Shown here: one piece after another, positions 42,642 through 51,234 of the stretch | How the letters are laid out: each line of letters begins with the position of its first letter | Numbering within the stretch: the stretch's first letter is position 1 | NCBI RefSeq assembly: GCF_003015185.1 | Contig: NZ_CP027861.1 | Location: forward strand, 62,001 to 126,000 | Direction of reading: 5' to 3' | Length of the DNA: 64,000 nt | Origin: Ahniella affigens | GTDB taxonomy: Bacteria > Pseudomonadota > Gammaproteobacteria > Xanthomonadales > Ahniellaceae | Notes under the pieces: generated by a model | Databases searched by the model: none | What the model saw: the letters and a program-made list of their open reading frames with translations, nothing else | Told to the model about the DNA's origin: nothing | Translations under genes and position numbers: made by a program

Positions 42642-43052
42642 CTACTGGCGAGTGTTCTTGGCCAAGTGTCTTGCCAGCTCCCTCTTCCCCTGTGACCTAA
42701 TCCATGCGAGCCGATGCAACTGGTCGTCACTCGGCCTGGCCGTGCCCGCAAGCCATTTGAGCAGAGTAGGAACACTGGTTTCGACCAGGTCCGCCATTTG
42801 CGCCATCGTGAGGCCCTTCTTTGAACGAAGAATCGCTAGCCGCGATGGAGAAAAACGGCGCTGTTTGTTCGCATCGACGGGCGTCTTACTGCTGACTGTA
42901 ACCTGGTGCCGGAGCGATCTAATGAGGTCCCTCGTGTTGGCAATCTGACGACGTTGGTAGCCGATCGCAGTCCTCAGAGGTTGAATCGACCGGTTCAGCT
43001 CGATTCGCGTGATGCGACGAATCTCTTGCTTCAACAGTGTGCCTAGGTTCAC
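42642..43052 (-). CDS. HTH-domain regulator with N-terminal helical region
   Basis: A 136-residue protein. The N-terminal ~60 residues are basic and helical. Residues ~68-115 (SRLAILRSKKGLTMAQMADLVETSVPTLLKWLAGTARPSDDQL) form a Cro/C1-type HTH. Proteins of this layout occur as small regulators near toxin or restriction genes; no such partner is adjacent here. The IS66 right end lies 45 bp beyond its stop codon, so the gene is intact. Confidence 0.7.
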   Translation of the reverse strand: MNLGTLLKQEIRRITRIELNRSIQPLRTAIGYQRRQIANTRDLIRSLRHQVTVSSKTPVDANKQRRFSPSRLAILRSKKGLTMAQMADLVETSVPTLLKWLAGTARPSDDQLHRLAWIRSQGKRELARHLAKNTRQ

Positions 43053-43203
43053 TGTATAGGCTCCCGCTCTGAGGTGACTGTGAGCCTAGCTGACCGGCGC
43101 CGAAGGTTCAATGCGCTAAGCGTTTTGCCGGAACGGTCAATGTCTCAGCAATTCGCCGGAGGCTCGGTGTAGAGCCTCTCGGTGACTGAACACTTGCGGT
43201 GCG

Positions 43204-45762
43204 TTACCGTGGCCAACGACCGGAAATTGGAATGTCCTGCGCAGCTTCTGCTGGTGGCACAAAGTCCTCGAAGCTATCGCTGAAAACAACACCGGGTTGA
43301 GCTGGGGCCAACGAGATCTGGACTATTCCGGATTGACTGTCAAGAAAGAACGACTTCGTCACCGGATCGAAGACCCCAACGCGATCTTGTCCAGAGCCAT
43401 CCCAATCGCCGGCGAGGGGACGACTGTTGGCAGGTCCAATGGCGCTGGTCCCATCCAAGGAAACGGAACCCTGTGCAAGCTGATTCGTGAACCTGAACAA
43501 GCCAGTTGTGGGAACATATCGGGCTTCCGTGATCAAGCCATCGGAATTCCAGTCGCCAAACACTGCTTCCCCTGCAGGCGAACCGAAAACATACAAGTAC
43601 TGAGCCCGGGTGGCGAAAATCTCGTCGTAAAAGCGCGTTTCACCGATGATACTTTCGTGACTGGTGATGTCCGACAGCCCGTCAATGTTCCAGTCAGCCG
43701 TTGCATACCTTTCGCCAAAAACGCCGCCTGTTTGTCGCACCGAGTTCGCAATCGAGATGTTGTCCCATCGATCCCATATGTAGACCACACTCTCTCGCTG
43801 TAGGCCCGGCGTGTCGACTCCATCACCGTTCCAGTCGCCTATGACCGGCAGATCGCCGGGCTCCGCATCGGGTACCGTGAATGAAAGATCTGGCGTGCCA
43901 GTGGTAGCGGTCCTGCGCAGCAAGAACGTCTTGGTACTCGGGCGGTAGACACCGATGCCATCAATGCCGCCGCGAAGCGCACCATAGACGTTCACGACGC
44001 CGGAGTTTAGGAAGCTAACGTAAACTCGGCCAACAGCATCGATCGCAACGCCTTCGGGATTTGCGGGCGTACTGAATTCCGACAAGAAATCGCCCTGGGC
44101 GCTGAATTGCACGATGCGATGGTTTCCGCTGTCCGCTACGAACACGCTTCCGCGTTGGTCAACTGCAATCCCTCTAGGGTTGTTTAGGGATGCAGTCCCA
44201 ACAATGCCGGCGCCGAAGTTAGATAGGAAATCAGTTCCGTCAAATTCCACAATGCGGTTGTTGCCAGAGTCTGAGATAAACGTCCGGCCGCTCCTGAGGT
44301 CGAGACTACTCGCTGCGGGTTGGCTAAGCTCTCCATCCCCGCTTCCTTGAGAGCCGATGGGCTGGAAGAAACTGCCTGGAGTCCAGGAGACAATTCGGCC
44401 GTTTCCGGAATCAGCAACGACAAAAGTCCCAAACCTTGCCGTGAGCATCATTGGCATGTTGAGCTCCCCAATGCCAGCGCCTTGCACTCCAAACTGATTT
44501 TGATAGGTACCAACTGAATCGAACTGCTGCACGCGGTGGTTGAGAGTGTCGGAAACAAACACCCTATCATCGGTGGTGACGGCAATCCCGTAGGGCGTAT
44601 TGAACTGCCCGGGGGCGCTGCCTTGTGAACCCCACGAAGCGATCAGTGCGCCGTTGCTATCGTACTTGTGCACGCGAGCCTGAAGTGGGCTCGTGACATA
44701 GAGGTTGTCAAAGCGATCGAGTGCTATTTGCCCGGCTGATGTAAGAGTGGTTTGGAATGTCTTGATCAGCCGGTACTCGCGAGCTGCGTTCCCGATCTGA
44801 AATCCAACAATGAAACTCTGGTCGTTGTCAGCAACCATTACGAGCGGGCGACCCTTGGTATAGCCCGGACTCCGCGGATTCAAGATTGCAATGCCCCGAG
44901 CTTCACGGAGATTGTTGGCGTGGTTCCCAGGGTGTCGAGAGGCTGCGTAGGCGACCACGGTATCGCCGGCCCTATTGATCGCAAGCAGCTGGCTAGTGGT
45001 CGGCGATACCGTCCAAATCAAGTCGGACTCGTCTACTGCGACGCCTTTGGGACTCGCAACGCCGGAACGAACGACTCGCAGAAAGACGCCATCAGCTGAG
45101 AAGGCCACAATTCGGTTGTTGTTGGTGTCCGCAACGTAGAGATTTCCGAACGAGTCTAGTGCCAGGGCCGTTGGATCATCCAGTTGACCATCGCCAGAAC
45201 CTGGTGAGCCAAACGTAGCGAGGGGAGTTCCATCAAGGCCGAACATCTGAATTCGATCGTTCCCAAGCTCGCTCACGTAGATGCGGCCGTTGCCCGGGTT
45301 GTAAGCCAGCCCAGTCGGCGCGCTCAGTTGGCCAAGCCCGGCGCCCCCGGTGCCGAATTCTGACTGATAAGCGCCATTGACGAGGCTCAGTCGCTGAATT
45401 CGATTGTTTCCTTGGTCGGCGACGAAGAGGTCAGTGCCCACGACCACTGTTTGTTGAGGCGACTGAAACTGGCCGCCTCCTGTTCCACCGCCGGCGATGC
45501 CGATAGTCCGAGGACATCCGCCTCCGATAAGGTCAACCTCACATTCGCGAATAGCATTCGTCGCCTGCTCGGACACATAGAGGAATCGATCACTGGATGT
45601 GACGTGGGTCGGTCGATCAACGAAAGCCGGGCCGTTAGCAGGTAGCAGTGTTGGCAGCGGAGCAGCAATGCCTACAGTGCCGGCGATTACGGCTGAACAA
45701 TTCAGAGCCCCGACGATAGTGAGCGCTGCAAAAGTGGCAACTCGGACAGGTAGTTTTCGCAC
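43204..45762 (-). CDS. Large secreted NHL-repeat protein with FG-GAP-like C-terminus
   Basis: About 852 residues. The start is taken as GTG at 45762, giving a signal peptide (KLPVRVATFAALTIVGALNCSAVIAG); an in-frame TTG 54 bp upstream is less likely. From ~35 to ~600 run about ten NHL beta-propeller repeats ('FxxPxGIAVDxxGxVFVADSGNHRIxxF'). Four VCBS/FG-GAP-like units (GDWNGDGVDTPG, ADWNIDGLSDIT, GDWNSDGLITEA, GDWDGSGQDRVG) follow. The end includes VVFSDSFEDF, the F-x-D-x-FE motif often near the C-terminus of Lysobacterales exoproteins. Likely an extracellular or outer-surface protein; its ligand is unknown. Confidence 0.85.
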   Translation of the reverse strand: MRKLPVRVATFAALTIVGALNCSAVIAGTVGIAAPLPTLLPANGPAFVDRPTHVTSSDRFLYVSEQATNAIRECEVDLIGGGCPRTIGIAGGGTGGGQFQSPQQTVVVGTDLFVADQGNNRIQRLSLVNGAYQSEFGTGGAGLGQLSAPTGLAYNPGNGRIYVSELGNDRIQMFGLDGTPLATFGSPGSGDGQLDDPTALALDSFGNLYVADTNNNRIVAFSADGVFLRVVRSGVASPKGVAVDESDLIWTVSPTTSQLLAINRAGDTVVAYAASRHPGNHANNLREARGIAILNPRSPGYTKGRPLVMVADNDQSFIVGFQIGNAAREYRLIKTFQTTLTSAGQIALDRFDNLYVTSPLQARVHKYDSNGALIASWGSQGSAPGQFNTPYGIAVTTDDRVFVSDTLNHRVQQFDSVGTYQNQFGVQGAGIGELNMPMMLTARFGTFVVADSGNGRIVSWTPGSFFQPIGSQGSGDGELSQPAASSLDLRSGRTFISDSGNNRIVEFDGTDFLSNFGAGIVGTASLNNPRGIAVDQRGSVFVADSGNHRIVQFSAQGDFLSEFSTPANPEGVAIDAVGRVYVSFLNSGVVNVYGALRGGIDGIGVYRPSTKTFLLRRTATTGTPDLSFTVPDAEPGDLPVIGDWNGDGVDTPGLQRESVVYIWDRWDNISIANSVRQTGGVFGERYATADWNIDGLSDITSHESIIGETRFYDEIFATRAQYLYVFGSPAGEAVFGDWNSDGLITEARYVPTTGLFRFTNQLAQGSVSLDGTSAIGPANSRPLAGDWDGSGQDRVGVFDPVTKSFFLDSQSGIVQISLAPAQPGVVFSDSFEDFVPPAEAAQDIPISGRWPR

Positions 45763-46044
45763 TGGTAATTGACCCCAAGGAGGTTGGCAACAAATTGTAA
45801 CCGCGGACTCTAGCAACGCGGGTTTGAATAAAGCCTAACCGTCGCCGAGTAGTTTCCTCCCGCACAAACCTAGGGAATTTCCGGGCTTTTCAAGGGAATG
45901 AGTTCATCTGTGCGCGATGGCAGAGTGGTCTTCGCTCTCCCTCGAAGGTTGTATGGCGAAGTTGGCTGCCTCGGGATGGCTCTCTGGCAAACACCGCGAC
46001 GAGTGCTTGAAATTGTTTGTTGCCGAGAGGACCGCAGAAAAGCG
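45763..46044. other. Intergenic region
   Basis: Upstream region of the NHL-repeat gene. No convincing coding frame or RNA gene was seen; the terminator of the operon to the right follows at 46045. Confidence 0.4.
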
Positions 46045-46072
46045 AAACCCCGCCGGTCGCCCGGCAGGGTTT
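46045..46072 (-). terminator. Rho-independent terminator of four-gene operon
   Basis: AAACCC(C)GCCGG pairs with CCGGC(A)GGGTTT around a TCGC loop; on the minus strand CGCTTTTCTG follows. It lies 50 bp after the stop codon at 46123. Confidence 0.75.
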
Positions 46073-46122
46073 GGTTGACGTGTTGGAATCAGCACTAGGG
46101 TATTGCGCCTATCGCCCAACCC

Positions 46123-47025
46123 CTAGGCCGGAGCGGTGGAATTCTGAAAGAACTGTTTCAAATCAGGCCGCCATTGCGACCATCTGTCGCGAAGCGCAGC
46201 TTGAAACTCCTCGTGAGCAAAGGTAGTCAGGTACTCATTGAGCTTTTCGCAGACTGGGGTTGGGACACGCACGTCAAGGTGTTCGCTGAAAAGAGTCAGC
46301 AACACAGGGCCGACTCTTGCTTTGAGACGCGACGAGAAACCGCTGGTTGCAGAGGCAAGCATTTCGATCGCCCCAGTAACCTGGCTGTGTTGATCACCCT
46401 CGAGCCATGCGCCGAAAAACGCCAAGGCGTTCACCAGTTTCAAGACACGATCGTGACTTCCATGGGGGAGCCATCTTGTGGTCTTGTCGGAGTACACCTG
46501 TGAATTCACTGGAACTTTGAAGCTGGTTGCACCAGGCCGAACCGTGACGAGAGATTTCGCATTGCCTCGGCGCAAAGATGGCGCTAGAGCCCCAAACGGT
46601 AGTGATTGGACAATTTGAACTGCAGCCTGTCGATGTGCGGCTGTTTGGGCATGTTCTGGTCGATAGGTTACGCAGAGCATCTCCCAATGGGCGGCGGCAT
46701 CGAAAGGCTGGGCGAAGTTCACCTCAATGGCCACACGACCAAAAGCGAGGGCATCGATTGCGAGCTCTTCAAGCTTGGCTCGGAAGACGTCGTCTATGGA
46801 TCTCCTCCGGTAGCCCTCGTGCGCTACTGCTGGCTCAAACGGATAGCCGTATTCTCTATGCTTCTTGGCGTAGTTTGTTGTGAGGCTGTCCCAGGTAGAT
46901 GCTATGCATTTGGCATCCCGCCAAGCATCAATGATGCTGCTGGCGCGCTGATGGACTTGATCTCGGTCGGCAGAACCTGGCCCATCTCCATCTGACAACT
47001 GCAGAGATGATTCGTCAAGGCTCAT
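46123..47025 (-). CDS. Hypothetical protein, last gene of four-gene operon
   Basis: A 300-residue protein without signal or membrane span. It is helical, with a central VTVRPGATSFKVPVNSQVYSDKTTRWLP segment that looks beta-rich. Unrecognised. Its ATG overlaps the TGA of the preceding gene (ATGA at 47022-47025), so translation is coupled. A terminator follows. Confidence 0.7.
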   Translation of the reverse strand: MSLDESSLQLSDGDGPGSADRDQVHQRASSIIDAWRDAKCIASTWDSLTTNYAKKHREYGYPFEPAVAHEGYRRRSIDDVFRAKLEELAIDALAFGRVAIEVNFAQPFDAAAHWEMLCVTYRPEHAQTAAHRQAAVQIVQSLPFGALAPSLRRGNAKSLVTVRPGATSFKVPVNSQVYSDKTTRWLPHGSHDRVLKLVNALAFFGAWLEGDQHSQVTGAIEMLASATSGFSSRLKARVGPVLLTLFSEHLDVRVPTPVCEKLNEYLTTFAHEEFQAALRDRWSQWRPDLKQFFQNSTAPA

Positions 47026-47600
47026 ACGGTTGGTTCAGTCCGAGTGACACGGAGTGTCGGATGGTCACGTGATTCAAGGTCCTCCAGGAGATCGGCCAGA
47101 TCCGGGGAGTCAATGTTGGTTGGACGAGAGGCGAGCCCTTGATCGTCCGATGGACGCGGAATATCAAAGGCATCACCCAAGTGCTCGCGGGACAGCCATG
47201 AGATTGCCTGAGTGAGTGGGCCGAGATCGGTGATCGCGATTCCGAGCCTTTGAGCCAAACAGGCTTCACGGGCTGAAGTCTCGTCCATTTCGGGATTCTC
47301 TCCCTGCAGAGCCAATGCTAGCGCTTCGGTCTCGGCGTCAAGAGATGATCCGTCGAAGTACACTGCATCCTCATCGGGCACAAAGACACTGGAGTGGCGA
47401 CAAAGAAGTTTGGCACCTCTATAGAGCGGATACTGCAAGCCGGCGTCGTCAAACTCTGTGTGCATGTCAGGCTCAATGGTGGCTACATTTGGCACGAGAC
47501 TCTGAACGACAGCAAAGGCTGCTGCGCGCAGCTGAGCGTGAGCATAGTCAAAGGCAGCGAATGCGGTCTGAAGACGCGTACAACAATTGTCGGTGGTCAT
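47022..47600 (-). CDS. Hypothetical protein, paralogue of 48026-48559 product
   Basis: A 192-residue protein. Residues ~30-65 (VVQSLVPNVATIEPDMHTEFDDAGLQYPLYRGAKL) align with VPNVFAVSPEVEADFDDSG of the product encoded at 48026-48559. The C-terminal part is acidic. Both ends overlap neighbouring genes by ATGA. Unknown function; probable complex partner of its operon neighbours. Confidence 0.7.
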   Translation of the reverse strand: MTTDNCCTRLQTAFAAFDYAHAQLRAAAFAVVQSLVPNVATIEPDMHTEFDDAGLQYPLYRGAKLLCRHSSVFVPDEDAVYFDGSSLDAETEALALALQGENPEMDETSAREACLAQRLGIAITDLGPLTQAISWLSREHLGDAFDIPRPSDDQGLASRPTNIDSPDLADLLEDLESRDHPTLRVTRTEPTV

Positions 47601-48019
47601 GAGCGTTGTGACTCCTGACCTGAATGGTGATCGCCGATCGCATCAGCGTGGTCGAGCGCCCAGACAACTTCGACCTGGGAAGCCCACTTCATAAATGCCT
47701 CGTTTCCACCAGATGCACGCTCTTGCAATTCAGCGTAGCTGACCGTGCGCATCTCATCGGACCAGCAATCCACATAGAAGCGTTTCAGATTGGCAGAATT
47801 CGGCCGCGCAAGCCGCTCCATCGCTGCCACAGCGTCATCATCGTTGAATCCCATGTCAACGGCAGTTCGAATTGCGTCGCCTAGCGTGAGGCGCTTTGTA
47901 TGCGCAAACAAACTGAGTAATGCCGCGCCGAGACGGTCGCGCGCGTCGGTGGACTCAGCGAGTCGGTCGACAAGTAGTCGGCGGAACTCGCCTTCTGTAC
48001 GTGTTGTTTGGATGGTCAT
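47597..48019 (-). CDS. Hypothetical protein, second gene of four-gene operon
   Basis: A 140-residue helical protein (FRRLLVDRLAESTDARDRLGAALLSLFAHTKRLTLGDAIRTAVDMGFNDDDAVAAMERL). It has a HTH-like middle and a C-terminal part with several aromatic residues. It sits between two paralogous genes: 6 bp after the first and overlapping the second by ATGA. No family is recognised. Confidence 0.7.
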   Translation of the reverse strand: MTIQTTRTEGEFRRLLVDRLAESTDARDRLGAALLSLFAHTKRLTLGDAIRTAVDMGFNDDDAVAAMERLARPNSANLKRFYVDCWSDEMRTVSYAELQERASGGNEAFMKWASQVEVVWALDHADAIGDHHSGQESQRS

Positions 48020-48025
48020 GTTGCA

Positions 48026-48559
48026 TCACGAGGTCTGTGTGGGAGCATCGTTGCCGGTGTCACGAGCCGTATCGCGCGCCAAGGATCCAATCTCATGTCG
48101 GCAAGTAATCAACTGAACTAAGAAGTCTGCTGTTGCCATGAGAGACCGGGCTTGCACGTCATTGATGCCGAGGTCATTGCCGACTCTCCGGATGACGGCA
48201 TCGACCAGCCGCTCCCCAGGTTGGGGCGACGCGCCATAGAAATCTCTGGTCTGCCGATCACCGACTATGAGTGCTTGTCGTGAGACAACAGCGAGGCCTG
48301 GGACATCGTAACCAGCGCACGTATTGGATTCGAGCCAGATTCCGCGGAGCCGTTCGGCACGATTGCCGGAGTCGTCGAAGTCTGCTTCCACTTCTGGCGA
48401 CACCGCGAATACGTTCGGGACGATCGCCTTGAGAATGCAGAACGACACGCAGATGGCTTGGGCATAAGCCTCATATCGTTGCTGCGTGAGCTGCTGAAGT
48501 CTGTCTAGTGAGGACTTGAGATCCTGGGCACTCGCGTGCCCGACTGATGAAGGGTTCAT
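48026..48559 (-). CDS. Hypothetical protein, first gene of four-gene operon
   Basis: A 177-residue protein. The N-terminal helix (LKSSLDRLQQLTQQRYEAYAQAICVSFCILKAI) is followed by VPNVFAVSPEVEADFDDSGNRAERLRG, shared with the product of 47022-47600, and a helical end. Probable gene duplication product. A stem-loop at 48575-48606 lies in its upstream region. Confidence 0.7.
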   Translation of the reverse strand: MNPSSVGHASAQDLKSSLDRLQQLTQQRYEAYAQAICVSFCILKAIVPNVFAVSPEVEADFDDSGNRAERLRGIWLESNTCAGYDVPGLAVVSRQALIVGDRQTRDFYGASPQPGERLVDAVIRRVGNDLGINDVQARSLMATADFLVQLITCRHEIGSLARDTARDTGNDAPTQTS

Positions 48560-48574
48560 ATCGGTTCCTCTGGG

Positions 48575-48606
48575 AGCCCGACCGCGCCAGCGGCGCAGTT
48601 CGGGCT
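48575..48606. other. Stem-loop upstream of four-gene operon
   Basis: AGCCCGA...GCGCC pairs with GGCGC...TTCGGGCT around AGC. It is 16 bp upstream of the ATG at 48559 and 32 bp after the stop at 48638, so it is either a terminator without U-run or a 5' leader element. Confidence 0.5.
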
Positions 48607-48637
48607 TTGATTGAAGTGAGGGTGACTGAGTGCGCCC

Positions 48638-48976
48638 TCAGGGCGCGACGAGCGTCTTTGGTTTGCCGATTTGATCAATCGCGAAGCGTGGGCTGTCGGT
48701 GACCGTAATCGTTCCTTGGCATGCCTCAAAGCGGTCTGACTCCACCCGAATGATGTGCTTCAGCACGGTTCCGAATGGTCTGGGACGGCCTTTGAAGCGG
48801 ACGAGCGGCAGTTCGCTGGGGCAAATATCGGTAATCTCGACAGTGTCATTGCGTTTCGTGAAGCATGCAATGACTTCCGAGATCTCCGTTGGCTGAAGTG
48901 CGGCTGCGAGCGCGAGGCGTGCTTCGGCACTTGAACAGGAGGTGGCTGGTTTGTATTCGAGCTGACTCGATTCCAT
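48638..48976 (-). CDS. Hypothetical protein
   Basis: A 112-residue product. Helical N-terminus (EARLALAAALQPTEISEVIACFTKR) followed by a beta-rich part (NDTVEITDICPSELPLVRFKGRPRPFGTVLKHIIRV). Unrecognised. Single gene between two stem-loop-separated units on the minus strand. Confidence 0.6.
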   Translation of the reverse strand: MESSQLEYKPATSCSSAEARLALAAALQPTEISEVIACFTKRNDTVEITDICPSELPLVRFKGRPRPFGTVLKHIIRVESDRFEACQGTITVTDSPRFAIDQIGKPKTLVAP

Positions 48977-49048
48977 TTGGGTTTCTCAAAGGTTGAACGA
49001 GATGCTTCTCTGACGCTGAGTGCGTCCAGAAGGCGTCACGTGCTTTGG

Positions 49049-49789
49049 TTAGGGGAGCAAATGCGCGGCCTTGGCTCCAGCAAGCGCGCCATAGGCATCT
49101 GAGAAGTCGAGACCTTCTGTTCCGTGCCACTGGCCCTCTGTACAGCCTGGCAGAGCGATACCGACGCCTTCGAGCTGCTCGATCAGATCGGATAGGGAGT
49201 GGGCTAGAACCCTGGTGATATCCATCGGAAGCGCGTTTTGGGGTGACTGACTGGGCTGAGACTGGGACACTGTCGACGCCGATGCTGTAAGCGGGGCGTC
49301 AGCGTTAGCGACGTGGACACTTTCGCCCCGATCTGCCGAAAGCGATATTTCATCGTGAGTTGAGTAACTGTCCGTGAAATAGTCGCGGTGGTCGAGAACA
49401 AGCTCTCCTGCAGCAAATACCGATATCGACCCTGATCCACCATCATTGTCCTCGTAGCAGTCACAATTATTCTTGCGTAGTACGAGATCTTGGAGGTGCT
49501 TGCACATCTCGTAGAACGTTCCCTGTCTGATTGCGTCGGAGGACGGTTGACCATCACTCCACTTGAACACGCCTGGGAATTCGGGGTCTACATTGAATTC
49601 GTCCTGCGAGTCTCCGCTGCCCGCGTAGTCCATTTCGATCATTTCCACACCGTTCGTGCGCATTGTGTCTACGATCAATTCGAGGAGGACCCGAATCTGT
49701 GCTGTGAGGCTGATCGAACGGGAGGCTTCGGTCAAAGCTGCCTCTTCGGGCGTGCTTTGGTCGCACCGGGTTTCCGTAAGTGTTTCCAT
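49049..49789 (-). CDS. DUF6878-like protein
   Basis: A 246-residue protein. EMIEMDYAGSGDSQDEFNV (~50-68) and CDCYEDNDGGSGSISVFAAGELVLDHRDYFTDSYSTHDEI (~107-147) match the 'YdGSGDSG...GGSG...L-x-H' pattern that I recall for DUF6878 proteins on plasmids and phages. The C-terminal ~90 residues are Ser/Pro/Gln-rich, then helical. The role of the family is unknown to me. Confidence 0.65.
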   Translation of the reverse strand: METLTETRCDQSTPEEAALTEASRSISLTAQIRVLLELIVDTMRTNGVEMIEMDYAGSGDSQDEFNVDPEFPGVFKWSDGQPSSDAIRQGTFYEMCKHLQDLVLRKNNCDCYEDNDGGSGSISVFAAGELVLDHRDYFTDSYSTHDEISLSADRGESVHVANADAPLTASASTVSQSQPSQSPQNALPMDITRVLAHSLSDLIEQLEGVGIALPGCTEGQWHGTEGLDFSDAYGALAGAKAAHLLP

Positions 49790-50044
49790 GTGAGTTCCTG
49801 ATGACTGCTGAAGCAGTTGCTGCCTTTTTGGGGTGTGAGAACGGCGCTATTGAGCCGTGTACTTATTGCGTCGATGTCGCTCGACGAACGTTCGGGCTGT
49901 TGCCCAGATGCTGATCTCAGCCGTCTACGGCCGACTCAGATGAGGATCCGGGGTGGGTTCGCAGCAACGATTCAGTAGCAGCGACTCTGGATCACGCAGG
50001 GGCACTTGGCCCCTGCTGATTCGGAATCGCTCCCTGGCGGGCGT
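49790..50044. other. Intergenic region with a strong stem-loop
   Basis: About 255 bp between two minus-strand genes. It contains GCAGGGGC/GCCCCTGC around 50000-50020 (5-nt loop), which may terminate the gene ending at 50045. No coding frame is convincing. Confidence 0.45.
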
Positions 50045-50857
50045 TCACCCTGAGATGCACTGTGCCGCTGAGTAGAGGGCTTCCGCGGTGGTGTCATCCA
50101 CTCGCAGGAAGCTCGGTTCTCGGTTGCCTTCATACTGCGCTTGACACAGCCATGTAAGAATCACGTGGGACTCAAGCGAGCCATCAAATGCGACCGTCAG
50201 TGCCGGTGATGCGTTGGCATCCCAACGTACTCGGCTACGTCCAAGCTTGGAGCTGATGAGGCTACTATCAGTGAGAGGATGTGCGCCGCGAGCTCGGCGG
50301 CATAAAGGCAATCCTGCCTTACTGTTCCATTCGTCTGGCAGCTCAATCGTGAGTGAGTAACCGAGTGAAAGTGAATCGAATGGTGCTGCGTGTTTCAACA
50401 AGCCGCGGTACAGCGAGATGTAGCGTTCGGGAGTCACGTCGCGACCACGAAGTTTTGTGAGTCCGGAGTGGGCTCCCTGTGCGCTGTAAACGGCTTGGGC
50501 TACCACGTTGTATTGCGTACCTGCAGCGGTCAGGAACCACTTCCTAACAATTTGACCTGAGTTGGTTCTGGTGCTGGTGCTTCCGACTTCGGCAAACACA
50601 AGGTATAGCTCGTCAGGTAGGCGCAAAGCGAAGTCCAAATTGTCGGGACAGCGCTTTCTGATTTCCTCACCACCGATGGTGCCAAGGGATATTGCGAAGT
50701 GGCGATACTCGACGGCTGCGCTCACCGGCACGCTCCTCGAAGGCGAGACGAAAGTGGGAGCGTCGGGGCCAACCAGGTAGCCAGTGCAGGAGCGTGCCTT
50801 GCCGGGCGGATCCAGAGAGGATGAGTCATGGGGGTCTCCAAAAGACAAGGAGGACAC
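50045..50857 (-). CDS. Hypothetical protein
   Basis: A 270-residue protein (from GTG at 50857, inside a stem-loop; a GTG near residue 45 after GAGGAG is an alternative start). It is beta-rich, with VEYRHFAISLGTIGGEEIRKRCPDNLDFALRLPDELYLVFAEVG and LGYSLTIELPDEW. No signal peptide. Unrecognised. The 15-bp sequence GAGTTGCGCGGATAG lies upstream and recurs at 58353-58367. Confidence 0.6.
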   Translation of the reverse strand: MSSLSFGDPHDSSSLDPPGKARSCTGYLVGPDAPTFVSPSRSVPVSAAVEYRHFAISLGTIGGEEIRKRCPDNLDFALRLPDELYLVFAEVGSTSTRTNSGQIVRKWFLTAAGTQYNVVAQAVYSAQGAHSGLTKLRGRDVTPERYISLYRGLLKHAAPFDSLSLGYSLTIELPDEWNSKAGLPLCRRARGAHPLTDSSLISSKLGRSRVRWDANASPALTVAFDGSLESHVILTWLCQAQYEGNREPSFLRVDDTTAEALYSAAQCISG

Positions 50858-50982
50858 CCTGCCCGAGGCAACGTGTCCTCGGGAAATACTTCGTGATGGC
50901 AGCTACCCGCTGCAGGGAATTGCCGGTAAAGGCTATCAGGAGTGGATTTGGTAAAATTCTGGCGAGTTGCGCGGATAGTAAA

Positions 50983-51007
50983 GGTCCCCCCTTTCGGGGG
51001 GGGGACC
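50983..51007 (-). terminator. Rho-independent terminator
   Basis: GGTCCCCCC/GGGGGGGACC with a TTTC loop, just beyond the stop of the 74-residue gene; on the minus strand TTTACTAT follows the stem. Confidence 0.75.
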
Positions 51008-51009
51008 GG

Positions 51010-51234
51010 TCAGCTTGAGCGACGTGTCAGAATGGTCGTGACAGCACCGGTATCGGTCCATCCGTCTGGCAGAAGGGCAGTTCCGGCAATAGTCCGATCC
51101 AAGAAGACGCGTTCGCGTCCATCTTTCTCGTCCCGACCAAGGATCACCGCAATCTGCGGTTGAGACTGGGCGGACGATCTAAAAACGGCGTGGGTATCTG
51201 TGAGGGTCAACTGCCCTCCTCGACTATGCGACAT
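51010..51234 (-). CDS. Small hypothetical protein coupled to MTase-helicase gene
   Basis: A 74-residue product (MSHSRGGQLTLTDTHAVFRSS...PQIAVILGRDEKDGRERVFLDRTIAG). It starts inside the end of the methyltransferase-helicase gene (11-bp overlap) and ends just before a terminator. This supports it as a real, translationally coupled gene. Function is unknown; it may be a subunit or regulator of the large protein. Confidence 0.65.
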   Translation of the reverse strand: MSHSRGGQLTLTDTHAVFRSSAQSQPQIAVILGRDEKDGRERVFLDRTIAGTALLPDGWTDTGAVTTILTRRSS

